A stretch of DNA of 64,000 nucleotides from Paenibacillus gorillae (GTDB lineage: Bacteria; Bacillota; Bacilli; Paenibacillales; Paenibacillaceae), in the NCBI RefSeq assembly GCF_000513275.1, contig NZ_CBVJ010000017.1:1-64000 (forward strand), read 5' to 3'. How positions within the stretch are numbered: position 1 is the first letter of the stretch; every line of letters begins with the position of its first letter. The notes beneath the pieces were generated by a model. It ran no database searches. It was given only the letters and a program-made list of their open reading frames with translations, and had not been told where the DNA came from. Positions 9,695-18,821 of this stretch are shown one piece after another. The position numbers and the translations under genes were made by a program.

Positions 9695-10471
9695 TTGTTA
9701 ATTACGGCAAGCCGAAGTGATATTGGACGTATTCGTCAAATTAATGAAGACCGCTCTTGGGTAGGGCAGCTGGCAAACGGCATTACGCTGGCGATCGTTG
9801 CCGATGGCATGGGCGGTCATCAGGCGGGTGACGTCGCCAGCCAGCTGGCTGTCAATTCTTTCCGCGATTCGATGGAACAAAAAGCGGGTAAAGACGGGTT
9901 GACGCTGCAAGAGGGGAAAATGCTCATTCGGCAAGCGATTGTCGGAGCCAATGACGTTGTCTACGATATGGCTTCCCGCAATGAGCAGTACTACAATATG
10001 GGGACGACTGTCGTTGCGGCGATGCTTATTGGCATGGAGACGATTATTGGCCATATTGGCGACAGCCGCGTGTATCATATTGCCAAAGGGAACATTACGC
10101 AGCTGACCGAGGATCACACGCTCGTTAACGAGCTGTTCAAATCCGGTCAGGTAAGTGCGGAGGAAGCTGCTAATCATCCCCGCCGCAACGTAATTACCCG
10201 TGCAGTAGGAACGGACGCTCAGGTGGAGGTCGATGTTTTGACCACTATTCTGGAGCCGGACGATGTTCTGCTGTTATGCAGCGACGGCTTGACCAACATG
10301 GTCAATGACGAGCAGATTTTGCAGACCGTTCTGGAAGAGGGACCGGATCTGTCCGAGAAAGCGGAGCGCCTCATCCAACTGGCGCTTAGTGCGGGCGGAG
10401 ACGACAATATTACCGTCGTGCTTATCCAAGATACCGCGGGCGCTTCGAACCAAGGGGGTGACAACGGATGA
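9695..10471 (+). CDS. prpC: PP2C-type Ser/Thr protein phosphatase PrpC (Stp)
   Basis: It dephosphorylates substrates of the neighbouring PrkC kinase. The PP2C motifs are intact: IRQINEDRSW, VADGMGGHQAGDVAS, GDSRVYH, LLLCSDGLTNM and GGDDNITVVL, giving all metal-binding aspartates. The start is a TTG at 9695; an in-frame stop just upstream leaves no alternative, and the resulting N terminus (MLITASRSDIG) aligns with the family. The stop overlaps the start of prkC, so the pair is one translational unit. Confidence 0.95.
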   Translation: MLITASRSDIGRIRQINEDRSWVGQLANGITLAIVADGMGGHQAGDVASQLAVNSFRDSMEQKAGKDGLTLQEGKMLIRQAIVGANDVVYDMASRNEQYYNMGTTVVAAMLIGMETIIGHIGDSRVYHIAKGNITQLTEDHTLVNELFKSGQVSAEEAANHPRRNVITRAVGTDAQVEVDVLTTILEPDDVLLLCSDGLTNMVNDEQILQTVLEEGPDLSEKAERLIQLALSAGGDDNITVVLIQDTAGASNQGGDNG

Positions 10472-12643
10472 TCGGACATGATCTTGGCGGACGCTACGAA
10501 ATATTGACCCGGATCGGCGGAGGCGGAATGGCGCTGGTGTATAAAGCGCATGACGTCTTGCTGAACCGGAATGTTGCAGTTAAAGTGCTGCGGCAGCAAT
10601 TCGTCCATGACGAGGAGTTTATTCGCCGCTTCCGGCGCGAGGCGCAGTCAGCGGCGTCGCTGTCGCATCCTAACGTTGTCAGCATCTATGATGTCGGGCA
10701 AGAGGACGATACCCATTATATCGTCATGGAATATATCGAAGGCCATAATTTAAATGAAATTATTCAAGAGCGAGCGCCGCTGCAAACCGATGAAGCGGTG
10801 CGAATTGCCGTGCAAATATGCGACGCGCTCGACCATGCGCATCAGAACCATATTATTCACCGCGATATTAAGCCGCATAATATATTGATCGGCAAAAACG
10901 GGAGAGTAAAGGTAACGGACTTCGGCATCGCGAGAGCTGCTACAGCATCGACGATCACGCAGACCGGCTCGGTTATCGGCTCCGTTCATTACTTTTCTCC
11001 CGAGCATGCCAAAGGTGTCAATACCGGAGAGAAATCCGATCTCTATTCGCTCGGCATCGTCATCTACCAGATGCTGACCGGCAAGCTTCCTTTTCTGGGA
11101 GAAAGCCCGATCAGTGTAGCGCTCAAGCATTTACAGGAGGATTTCGAATCACCGAGAGTCGTGAATCCGCATATTCCGCAAAGCGTGGAAAATATCATTC
11201 TGAAGTCTACACGTAAAAATCAGTCGGAGCGTTACAACTCCGCACATGAAATGCTGCAGGACCTTGACTCCTGTTTAAAACCGGAGAGGCTGAATGAGCC
11301 GAAGGCAACGTTCGTAAGCGACAGTGACATGGACGAGACGCGCGTCATGCCGGCGATTCGCGGAGATTTTCGTCCTTCGCCGCCACCGCCACCGCAGTCT
11401 ATGACGCCACCGCCAGTTGAAAAGCTGGAGCGGGACCGTTCGCCGGGGCAGCAGAACGACAGCAAGCGGAAGGAAGAGACCGCTGCGACTAAGAAGCCTA
11501 TGAGCGGGAAGCGGACTGCGTCTATCATTGTCATCACGCTCGTTGTGCTGGCTTTAATCGTCTGGGGCTTCAGTGCCGTATTGAAAAAGCTGGACGTGGA
11601 AGAGGTAAAAGTTCCTTACGTAGTTGGCAAGCAGTTGAAAGAAGCTAGAGAAGAGCTCGAGGCAGCCGGACTGAGCGTTGAGGACCCGGTTACGGAAGAG
11701 TTTAAGGCCGACATTCCAGCCGGAAAGGTCTATGAGCAGACGAAAGCCAATATGCTGGTGAAGCAAGGCTCATTTATCCACCTTTCCGTCAGCAAAGGCG
11801 CAGAGCTTGAGAAGCTTTCTGAATACAAAGGGCAAAAGCTGCAGGTCGCGAAAGATGAGCTTTCCGCGCTTGGTGTCGATGTAGAAGACCGTTCTGTATT
11901 TAAAGTAGAAGAATTGTACAGCGATCAGGATGCCGGCACGATTATTAACCAGACTCCTGCAGCGGGTACTGAATTTAATCCGAAAGACGTTCAATTTACC
12001 TTTATGGTCAGCAAGGGCCGCGAGACGTTCCCGATGCCAAATCTGGTCGGCAAGACTGTTGCTGAGGCGAAAGATGAAATAAGGGCGTATGAGCTGGTGC
12101 TGAACAATGACGACATTTTGTATGAGCCGAGCTACGACGTGAAGAAAGGAATCGTCATCGATTCCGATCCATACAAGTACAAGGACCCAGTGTCGAAAGG
12201 CAAGAAGATATCCATCCGGGTCAGCTCCGGTCCTCCTGCGGATGCGAAGGAGCATCAGTTCAACATAACGATCTCGCCAACGCTGGCAGGTAAGACGAGT
12301 GAAATCCGAATCGTTTATTCCGATGCTCTAGGAGAGACGGTGGAGTGGGGCAAACGGCAAATTCAAGAGACACAGACGTTCCCGGTCAAGGTGCTCTTAA
12401 GGCCGGACGGTGAAGCGACGGTATTCGTATACCGGGATGGCCAATATGTCGATAAGAAAACCGATCACCTATGCAGAAATTACTAAAGGCTCTGGTTCGA
12501 CGACGGTGACCATACCTGGAGCGGACCCTACTCCTCCTCCAGTAATAGATGTGCCTACCGATACCGATCCTGTGGAAACGCATGGGCTGCAAACCGACGG
12601 CAATAGCGGCGGAGATGGAGAACATACAGATGAGCAACACTAA
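10468..12643 (+). CDS. prkC: PASTA-domain Ser/Thr kinase PrkC, frameshifted near its end
   Basis: PrkC senses peptidoglycan fragments through outside PASTA domains and phosphorylates proteins in the cell; in spores it triggers germination. The kinase domain has VAVKVLRQQF, HRDIKPHNILIG and DFGIARA. A Pro-rich linker leads to one membrane segment (about residues 348-370) and then at least three PASTA repeats (VPYVVGKQLKEAREELEAAG is the first). The frame breaks in the AAAA run at 12457-12460: removing one A turns DKKTDHLC-stop into DKKPITYAEITKGSG and extends the protein to 12643, about 724 residues with a Thr/Asp/Gly-rich tail. The break is probably a sequence error. Confidence 0.93.
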
Positions 12644-13557
12644 GCAGTTGAAAGGTCGCATTGTAAAAGCGTTAAGCGGTTATTATTACGTTCTGCCGGC
12701 AGAGGAAGGTCCTTCCGGTCAGACGGTGCAATGCCGCGCTCGAGGCGTGTTTAAGAAAAATGGGAATTAACCCGCTCGTCGGCGACGAGGTTTATTACAG
12801 CTTAACGGAGAACGGTGAAGGAACGGTGGAAGAAATTTTGCCCCGTTCCTCCGAGCTCATTCGCCCGCCTGTCTCCAACATTGATCTGGCGATTCTGGTC
12901 TTCTCCGTCACGGAGCCGACCTTGAATCTGCAATTGCTGGACAAGTTTCTTGTTCATATCGAGCATACGGGAATTGAAGCCGTGCTTTGTCTCAGTAAGC
13001 AGGACTTGGAAAAGGACGGCAGTGAGACGAAAGCGGCATCTGAGGCTGCCGCCGCAGTTAACCGGATTTATTCGGCTATTGGTTATGAGGTATACGGCAC
13101 GAGCTCGAGGCTTGGAGAAGGTGTTGAGGCGCTGCATGAACGGCTGCAAGGCCATCTTGCCGTATTCGCCGGTCAATCCGGCGTCGGCAAATCGTCGCTG
13201 CTTAACGCAATCGTACCAGGACTTGAGCTGGAGACGAACGCAATCAGCAATCGGCTTGGCCGGGGCAAGCATACGACCCGCCATGTAGAGCTGATCGAGA
13301 TCGGCGGCGCTTATGTAGCGGATACGCCAGGTTTTAGCCAGCTGGATTTCGCCGAGCTTGGCATCGAGGATCTTGGCTATTGCTTCCGCGAGATGCGGGA
13401 GCTGTCGCCGGATTGCAAATTCCGGGCTTGCACTCACGTGCATGAGCCGGGCTGCGCCGTGTTGAAAGCGGTCGAGGAAGGGCAGATCGAACAAAGCCGC
13501 CACCAACATTACTTGCTGTTTATGGCGGAAATGAAAGAGAAAAAACGGAGGTACTAA
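12630..13557 (+). CDS. rsgA: Ribosome small-subunit GTPase RsgA (CpgA), frameshifted in this sequence
   Basis: RsgA is a circularly permuted GTPase that checks late 30S subunit maturation. The N-terminal OB fold starts at [20 protein letters not shown] (ATG 12630, with GGAG nine bases upstream). The frame then breaks in the AAAAA run at 12756-12760: with one A removed the reading becomes [19 protein letters not shown], as in the family. The GTPase domain has [15 protein letters not shown] and DTPGFSQLD; the zinc site is [17 protein letters not shown]. The joined protein is about 308 residues. The gene is rarely lost in bacteria, so a sequencing error is the simpler reading. Its start lies inside the restored prkC tail. 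Confidence 0.92.
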
Positions 13558-13561
13558 CCTA

Positions 13562-14206
13562 ATGGCATTAATCGCACCTTCTATTTTGTCGGCAGATTTC
13601 GCCCGCCTGGGCGAGGAGATCAAGGAAGCAGAGCAGGCAGGAGCCGATTGGATTCACGTTGACGTGATGGACGGATTATTCGTTCCGAATCTGACCTTTG
13701 GCCCTCCAGTAATTGGCGCCGTACGTTCGGCAACGAAGCTGCCGTTCGATGTACATCTGATGATTGAACGCCCGGAGCTGTCTATTGCGAGCTATGCGGC
13801 GGCTGGAGCGGATCGGATTACAATACATGCGGAAGCTTGCCTTCATTTGCATAGAACGATTCATCAGATTAAAGAACTGGGACTGCCAGCAGGCGTAGCG
13901 CTTAATCCAGCGACGCCGGTATCGGTGCTCGATTGTATTATCGATGATCTGGACCTTGTATTGATCATGACGGTTAATCCGGGCTTTGGCGGCCAATCCT
14001 TCATTCCCCAATCGCTGAACAAACTTCGCCAGCTGCGTAAGCTGCTTAGCGAGCGCGGTTTGGATCATGTGCATGTACAGGTGGATGGCGGCATTAACAG
14101 CGAAACTTCGAAGCTGGTTATGGAAGCCGGGGCGAATGTTCTGGTTGCAGGAAATGCCGTGTTTGGCGAAAGCGACCGCGCTGCAGCAATTGCGGCATTG
14201 AGATAG
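13562..14206 (+). CDS. rpe: Ribulose-phosphate 3-epimerase
   Basis: The enzyme interconverts ribulose 5-phosphate and xylulose 5-phosphate in the pentose phosphate pathway. The TIM-barrel protein of 214 residues shows [33 protein letters not shown] (metal ligands His and Asp), [23 protein letters not shown] and VQVDGGIN. The start four bases after rsgA has GGAGG close by. The rsgA-rpe order is standard in Bacillales. Confidence 0.96.
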   Translation: MALIAPSILSADFARLGEEIKEAEQAGADWIHVDVMDGLFVPNLTFGPPVIGAVRSATKLPFDVHLMIERPELSIASYAAAGADRITIHAEACLHLHRTIHQIKELGLPAGVALNPATPVSVLDCIIDDLDLVLIMTVNPGFGGQSFIPQSLNKLRQLRKLLSERGLDHVHVQVDGGINSETSKLVMEAGANVLVAGNAVFGESDRAAAIAALR

Positions 14207-14217
14207 GAGGCGGACCT

Positions 14218-14517
14218 GTGGCGAATCCTATGGATTTGGACTTGGATGAGTACGAAGAGCCGAGATGGAAGACCGTACTTTGGATTTTGCTTTATTCATT
14301 GGTATGCGGTTTACTGCTTATGGCCTTTTCGCTTATCGCGTCAATCGTAAAGTTTGTCTTTTCGCTTGCGGCGTTGTTTTTAATTATCCGATTTTTCAAA
14401 CGTTACGAGCGATGGGGCGCAAGGGGCGCCTTCATTGCACTGACGGTTGTCTTTTATTTCTTGTCAGCGGTTATAGCGGCGTTCTTCATTTATATGCAGC
14501 AATATGGCGGCCAATAG
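14218..14517 (+). CDS. Small membrane protein of unknown function
   Basis: A 99-residue protein starts at a GTG directly after AGGAGGCGGACCT. It has an acidic N terminus (DLDLDEYEEPRW) followed by hydrophobic stretches at about residues 22-60 and 72-93, so two or three membrane segments. It takes the place that thiN has downstream of rpe in B. subtilis. It probably shares the rpe transcript, which ends at the hairpin at 14576. I do not recognise a named family. Confidence 0.8.
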   Translation: MANPMDLDLDEYEEPRWKTVLWILLYSLVCGLLLMAFSLIASIVKFVFSLAALFLIIRFFKRYERWGARGAFIALTVVFYFLSAVIAAFFIYMQQYGGQ

Positions 14518-14575
14518 GGAAGGGTATAAGCGGGCGTCTGGCAATGGAATAGGACGACTGTACGCCGCATAGGAT

Positions 14576-14612
14576 GGTTACATGAACGAAGGTTCGTGTA
14601 GCCATTTTTTTA
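14576..14612 (+). terminator. Intrinsic terminator of the coaBC-rpe block
   Basis: Arms GGTTACATGAAC (14576-14587) and GTTCGTGTAGCC (14592-14603) pair with two G-U pairs around a GAAG loop and are followed by a run of seven T. It ends the plus-strand transcript after the small membrane protein. Confidence 0.8.
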
Positions 14613-14789
14613 TGGGGAAAAGCAAGCTTGAATTCTGGCATGGCTGCTTGTTTTTCAGAGGCTGCACATAGCTTCGCTGCCAAAGGACGATGCATAACGG
14701 ATACAATCGGCTGATCAGGCAATTGCCGATGAAGGAAGGGAACTAAGCTTAAATCAACGTTTCGACGAGTGTCTGGGGAGGGATGGGGC

Positions 14790-14870
14790 ATGAAATTTTA
14801 CACGATCAAGCTGCCGAAATTTTTGGGCGGATTCGTCAAAGCCATATTGAATACGTTCCAAAAAAACTAG
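14790..14870 (+). CDS. spoVM: Stage V sporulation protein M (SpoVM)
   Basis: A 26-residue amphipathic peptide beginning MKFYTIKLPKFLGGFVKA is almost identical to B. subtilis SpoVM in its first 14 residues. SpoVM binds the convex forespore membrane and anchors the SpoIVA coat base. The start follows GGGGAGGGATGGGGC. A stretch reading GGATACAATC about 85 bases upstream looks like a sigma-E -10 box, but I could not find a convincing -35. The stop codon lies inside the left terminal repeat of a small mobile-like element, so this gene's 3' end has been reshaped. The gene order (rpe, spoVM, rpmB) matches Bacillus. Confidence 0.93.
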   Translation: MKFYTIKLPKFLGGFVKAILNTFQKN

Positions 14871-15034
14871 GGTGTGTCTGAGAACTCTGAGGGCAGCAAA
14901 TTTTGCTGAATTTTCGTTTCATGCAAGGCGCGTTTGTGAAGGCGTACCCGGGGGTACGTCAAGCAAACGGAACGAAGCAGGGGGCGGAAAGGCGGTGAAA
15001 GGTGCCACTGAACGAGTTTTCAGACACGCCCTAG
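14867..15034. mobile_element. MITE-like element with 21-base terminal inverted repeats
   Basis: A 168-base stretch is bounded by CTAGGGTGTGTCTGAGAA (left, 14867 onward) and its near-perfect inverse ending CAGACACGCCCTAG (right, to 15034). The 21-base arms differ at two positions. The inside holds a CGTACCCGGGGGTACG palindrome and no coding frame. The outermost CTAG is itself palindromic and could be the target site. Size, termini and lack of a gene fit a miniature inverted-repeat element. Its left end overlaps the spoVM stop. Confidence 0.7.
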
Positions 15035-15078
15035 GTTCGCAGTAGCAGCATCCATCGAATGATCGTGGTTATACGAAA

Positions 15079-15106
15079 AAAAAGCACCTGAGTTCAGGTG
15101 CTTTTT
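15079..15106 (-). terminator. Intrinsic terminator of rpmB
   Basis: AAAAAGCACCTG and CAGGTGCTTTTT form a perfect 12-base stem with loop AGTT. Read on the minus strand it ends in a T run just after rpmB. The T run on the plus strand means it may also work in that direction. Confidence 0.85.
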
Positions 15107-15143
15107 GTCTACCGCCGGAAAATTCCATGCGGAGGTTGTTATA

Positions 15144-15332
15144 CTATACACGAGTGATTTTGCCGGATTTCAGCGCGCGAGTGCTGACGTAAACACGTTT
15201 CGGTTTACCATCAACCAAGATGCGGACTTTCTGCACGTTTACACCCCAAGAACGACGGTTTTTGTTATTCGCGTGGGAAACGTGGTTGCCTGTACCAGGC
15301 GATTTGCCTGTAATGAAACATTTGCGGGACAT
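15144..15332 (-). CDS. rpmB: 50S ribosomal protein L28
   Basis: A 62-residue basic protein starts [20 protein letters not shown], continues [17 protein letters not shown] and ends [12 protein letters not shown], the standard pattern of L28. AAGGAGGTGTACTC precedes the ATG. As in B. subtilis it is inverted relative to the operons on both sides. It has its own terminator at 15079-15106. Confidence 0.97.
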   Translation of the reverse strand: MSRKCFITGKSPGTGNHVSHANNKNRRSWGVNVQKVRILVDGKPKRVYVSTRALKSGKITRV

Positions 15333-15730
15333 GAGTACACCTCCTTCAAAAGCCTACTTCGTTAGCATGCGCTTTAAGTTTTGCTTCTCAGAGCTTGCGC
15401 TCATCGTTCAGGACGACTGAGGCAGCTGCTGCAGCAAAAATGTTTGGTTGCATAAGCGGTAAAGTCCGTGCGTGCTGCATTCCAATCTAAAGCAACCATG
15501 GCTTGTATGAGCCGTAATAAAGCCTACACATAAACACACTTGAATATCGTATCACAATTATGATGGCTCAGCAACTTAAAAGTGCGTAAACGGCGAACAT
15601 TTTCCGAGGCTGGCGTCGACTTTTTCAGATGATAGATGTCATGGTTTTACATGCCGCCCTTCTCTATCGGTGCCGTTTATAGTACAATGGTTTATAGTCC
15701 ATAATATATACCGTAAAGGAGTGTATTTCC
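15333..15730. other. Divergent intergenic region between rpmB and asp23
   Basis: About 400 bases contain no convincing gene. It must hold the promoters of rpmB (leftward) and of the asp23-fakA operon (rightward). AAAGGAG at 15714-15720 is the asp23 ribosome binding site. I could not assign promoter boxes with confidence. Confidence 0.5.
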
Positions 15731-16090
15731 ATGCCACTGCAGCTTAGCACTGAACTTGGCCAAATATCCGTAACCGATAACACCATCGCCGTCATAGCAG
15801 GCTCCGCAGCCATGGATTGTTATGGACTTGTCGGAATGGCGTCCCGCAAGCAATTGAAAGACGGCATTGCCGAGCTGCTCGGCCGAGAGAATATGTCGAG
15901 GGGCGTCGAGGTTCGAAGGGACAACGACAGTCTGCAGATTGATCTGCACATTATTGTGAGCTATGGAACGAAAATTTCCGAGGTGGCCCACAATATTCAA
16001 ACCAAAGTGAAATATGTTCTAAACGAGGTTATCGGTTTACAAGTGGATCAGGTTCATATATTTGTACAGGATGTTAGGGTAATAACTTAG
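15731..16090 (+). CDS. Asp23/Gls24 family envelope stress protein (YloU)
   Basis: A 119-residue protein of the DUF322/Asp23 family, typical in length. LSTELGQISVTDNTIAVIAG at the N terminus and the middle CYGLVGMASR motif are characteristic, and the C-terminal half is a mixed alpha/beta region ending in QVDQVHIFVQDVRV. Members associate with the cell envelope; in this position (YloU) the protein is always paired with the fatty-acid kinase gene that follows after about 30 bases. The direct role is not well defined. Confidence 0.9.
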   Translation: MPLQLSTELGQISVTDNTIAVIAGSAAMDCYGLVGMASRKQLKDGIAELLGRENMSRGVEVRRDNDSLQIDLHIIVSYGTKISEVAHNIQTKVKYVLNEVIGLQVDQVHIFVQDVRVIT

Positions 16091-16119
16091 TAGCATAGTA
16101 GCAGGAAGGGGAATTTTCG

Positions 16120-17925
16120 TTGAGTAAGCGCTCCATTAACGGATCTGATTTTACCGCCATGGCACTGCTCGGTGCGGAAATGTTGCAGCAAAACGTAGAC
16201 CGGGTAAATGCATTGAATGTGTTTCCGGTGCCAGACGGGGATACGGGAACGAATATGAATCTTACGATTGCATCGGGGGTTCGCGAGCTGCGGAGCAAGC
16301 CTTCGGAGCAGCTTGGCAAGGCGACAGAGGCTATGTCCAAAGGACTTCTTATGGGAGCAAGGGGCAATTCCGGGGTTATTCTATCCCAGCTGTTCCGTGG
16401 TTTCTCTAAATCGCTTGCCAATCTGGAAGAAGCAGGCACGACGCAATTGGCTGCCGCATTCCAGCAAGGCGTAGATATGGCTTATAAAGCGGTGGTCAAG
16501 CCGGTAGAGGGCACCATTCTTACGGTTGCCAAAGAAGCTGCCAAGCATGCGGTTCAGCATGCCCGCCGTACGAATGATGTTGTCGAGCTGATGCGCGAGG
16601 TGCATGCCAAGGCGCATGAGGCACTGCAGCGCACGCCGGATTTACTGCCTATATTGAAGCAGGTTGGCGTCGTCGATTCAGGCGGACAAGGACTTGTCTT
16701 CATATATGAAGGGTTTGTCCGCAGTTTAACTGAAGGCAGTCATTCGCAAGATGCATATCCGTTTCAATCAGAGGCGGCAGCGCCTGAGGAAGTTGCCGTT
16801 GCCCAGCCGATCGTGGAGCCAAGACGTACATCGATACCGTCCGCGACATCAGCGCAGTCACGCCTGTCTACAGAAGGCATTGAGTTTCTATACGATATGG
16901 AATTCTTTATTAAAAGGAATGTGAGCGGGAATAGTGCGCCGTTTTTTGATGAATACGCTTTCAAAAAAACGTTGGAAAAAGACGGTGACTCCATTCTTGT
17001 CATCGTCGAGGATGATATCATTAAAGTGCATGTCCATTCCCGTAAACCGGGAGATGTGTTCAACTTGGCATTGCCTTACGGCGAGCTTACCGATATGCAC
17101 ATTCTGAACATGCGTGAGCAGCACCGCGAGCTGCTCATGCAAGAGGGAGATGCCCCGTCGTTTGCTGCTGTTCCTGAATATGCGCTTAGCGGAGACATAT
17201 CGTCGGCGCAGCTGCTCGCAGGTACAGATTCGCAGCAGGTAGTGCCGCCGGGCCAAGTTCATGAATGGGCGCCGTTTGGCATCATTGCGGTTGCGATGGG
17301 AGAAGGGATCACGAATATCTTTCTAGGCAACGAGGTTGATATCGTCCTCTCCGGCGGACAGACGATGAATCCGAGCACGGAGGATTTTCTGAAGGCGATT
17401 GAGTCATTGCCGGCAGAGCATATTTATTTGCTGCCTAATAACGGCAACATTATTCTTGCTGCCGAGCAAGCGGCCGAGCTGAGCGAGCGGAACGTGACGG
17501 TTATCCCGACCAAGACGATTCCGCAAGGGCTATCCGCAATTCTGGCCTTTAAGGAAGACGAGTCGGCGGAACGCAATGCCGCCTGGATGAAGAACGCGGC
17601 GGAGCAGGTGCTCTCCGGTCAAGTCACTCATGCTGTGCGCGATACTTCGATTGATGGTGTGGACATCCGGGAGGGTGATTATATCGCCATTAAGGAAAAA
17701 GGAATTATCGCGGCATCGAAGGAACTGCAGCAGGCATGCCAGCTGCTGATTGCCAGCATGATGGAGCAGGGCGGCGATTTGCTGACGGTGTTGACTGGTG
17801 AGGATGCGGAGGATGCTGACATCGGCGCGCTTAGCGCCTGGATGGAAGAAATGTATCCGGACGTTGAACTGGAGCTGCTTGAAGGCGGGCAGCCGCTTTA
17901 TCCGTATTTGTTTGCATTAGAGTAA
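16120..17925 (+). CDS. fakA: Fatty acid kinase FakA (DAK2 domain, YloV)
   Basis: FakA phosphorylates exogenous fatty acids held by FakB/DegV proteins so that they enter phospholipid synthesis. The 601-residue protein has an N-terminal DAK2 nucleotide-binding domain with NVFPVPDGDTGTNMNLT (acidic metal-binding residues) and GARGNSGVILSQLFRG. A middle domain and a C-terminal FakB-interacting domain (GEGITNIFLG, NNGNIILAAEQAAEL, PTKTIPQGL) follow. It starts at TTG 16120 after AGGAAGGGG. A degV gene follows directly, a probable functional partner. Confidence 0.93.
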   Translation: MSKRSINGSDFTAMALLGAEMLQQNVDRVNALNVFPVPDGDTGTNMNLTIASGVRELRSKPSEQLGKATEAMSKGLLMGARGNSGVILSQLFRGFSKSLANLEEAGTTQLAAAFQQGVDMAYKAVVKPVEGTILTVAKEAAKHAVQHARRTNDVVELMREVHAKAHEALQRTPDLLPILKQVGVVDSGGQGLVFIYEGFVRSLTEGSHSQDAYPFQSEAAAPEEVAVAQPIVEPRRTSIPSATSAQSRLSTEGIEFLYDMEFFIKRNVSGNSAPFFDEYAFKKTLEKDGDSILVIVEDDIIKVHVHSRKPGDVFNLALPYGELTDMHILNMREQHRELLMQEGDAPSFAAVPEYALSGDISSAQLLAGTDSQQVVPPGQVHEWAPFGIIAVAMGEGITNIFLGNEVDIVLSGGQTMNPSTEDFLKAIESLPAEHIYLLPNNGNIILAAEQAAELSERNVTVIPTKTIPQGLSAILAFKEDESAERNAAWMKNAAEQVLSGQVTHAVRDTSIDGVDIREGDYIAIKEKGIIAASKELQQACQLLIASMMEQGGDLLTVLTGEDAEDADIGALSAWMEEMYPDVELELLEGGQPLYPYLFALE

Positions 17926-17958
17926 CGTTTTGTTTCTGAATATAAAGGGGGATGGCTA

Positions 17959-18813
17959 ATGGGGAAGATTCGAATCGTTGTCGACAGCACATGCGATATT
18001 CCGCTGCCAGTTCGGGAAGAGCTGGGGATTGAAATGGTGCCGTTAAAGGTGCTGTTCGGCGAGGAGACGTATTTGGATTATGTGACAATCGGCTCTGAGC
18101 AATTCTACGAGAAGCTGGCTGCATCGTCGGCACTGCCAACAACTTCCCAACCGTCTCCGTCCGAATTTCAATCCGTCTATGAGCGCGTGCTTCAGGAAGA
18201 TCCCGGTGCATCCATCATTTCGATCCATCTATCGGGCGCGGTCAGCGGTACTTATCAGTCTGCGGTTATCGGCAAGTCGATGCTGGAGGAAGAAGCGGAT
18301 ATTACGATCTATGACAGCAAATCAGCTTCTTACGGCGCTGGAATGCGTGCGGTAGCTGCAGCGAGAATGGCTGCGGCCGGCCGTTCGAAAGAAGAAATTA
18401 TTGCGGAAATCGAGCGTTTGGAGCGGGATACTCAGCTTTATTTTCTCGTCGATTCGCTGGAATATTTGCAAAAGGGCGGCCGGATTGGCCGAGCTTCGGC
18501 GCTGATTGGCTCGTTGTTGAATATTAAGCCGATTCTGTCGCTGGACAAAGAAGGTACGGTCTACTCGGTAGACAAGCAGCGCGGGACGAAAAAAGCGATC
18601 CAGCGCATTATCGATATGCTGGATCAGTCTTTTGGCAGCGACCCTGTGGCGATTACGATTGCCTGGACGCAAGGAAATGCCATCGCGATGGATCTGTGCG
18701 AACAGGTGAAGAGCAAATTCAATGTACAGTCGGTTGATTTTACGACGATTGGGGCGGTTATCGGGACGCATGTTGGTCCGGGTACCTCTGCCGTGTTCAT
18801 GTACAGAGTGTGA
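17959..18813 (+). CDS. DegV family fatty-acid-binding protein (FakB-like)
   Basis: DegV/FakB proteins bind one fatty acid and present it to FakA. The 284-residue protein shows the family start IRIVVDSTCDIPLPVREE, the TSQPSPSEF loop, ISIHLSGAVSGTYQSA and the C-terminal GAVIGTHVGPGTSAVF, all typical of the lipid pocket. AAGGGGGATGG precedes the ATG. It lies 33 bases after fakA and just before recG, so a FakA-FakB pair encoded in one operon is likely. Confidence 0.92.
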   Translation: MGKIRIVVDSTCDIPLPVREELGIEMVPLKVLFGEETYLDYVTIGSEQFYEKLAASSALPTTSQPSPSEFQSVYERVLQEDPGASIISIHLSGAVSGTYQSAVIGKSMLEEEADITIYDSKSASYGAGMRAVAAARMAAAGRSKEEIIAEIERLERDTQLYFLVDSLEYLQKGGRIGRASALIGSLLNIKPILSLDKEGTVYSVDKQRGTKKAIQRIIDMLDQSFGSDPVAITIAWTQGNAIAMDLCEQVKSKFNVQSVDFTTIGAVIGTHVGPGTSAVFMYRV

Positions 18814-18821
18814 GGTTGATA

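Noticed and set aside
12457..12760. Programmed frameshifting in prkC and rsgA
   Set aside because: The A runs are short (four and five), no slippery heptamer or stimulating structure is seen, and the same kind of break occurs in unrelated genes; an insertion error is simpler.
14697..14707. A sigma-E promoter for spoVM
   Set aside because: GGATACAATC resembles a -10 box but no matching -35 was found at the right distance, so it is not listed as a feature.
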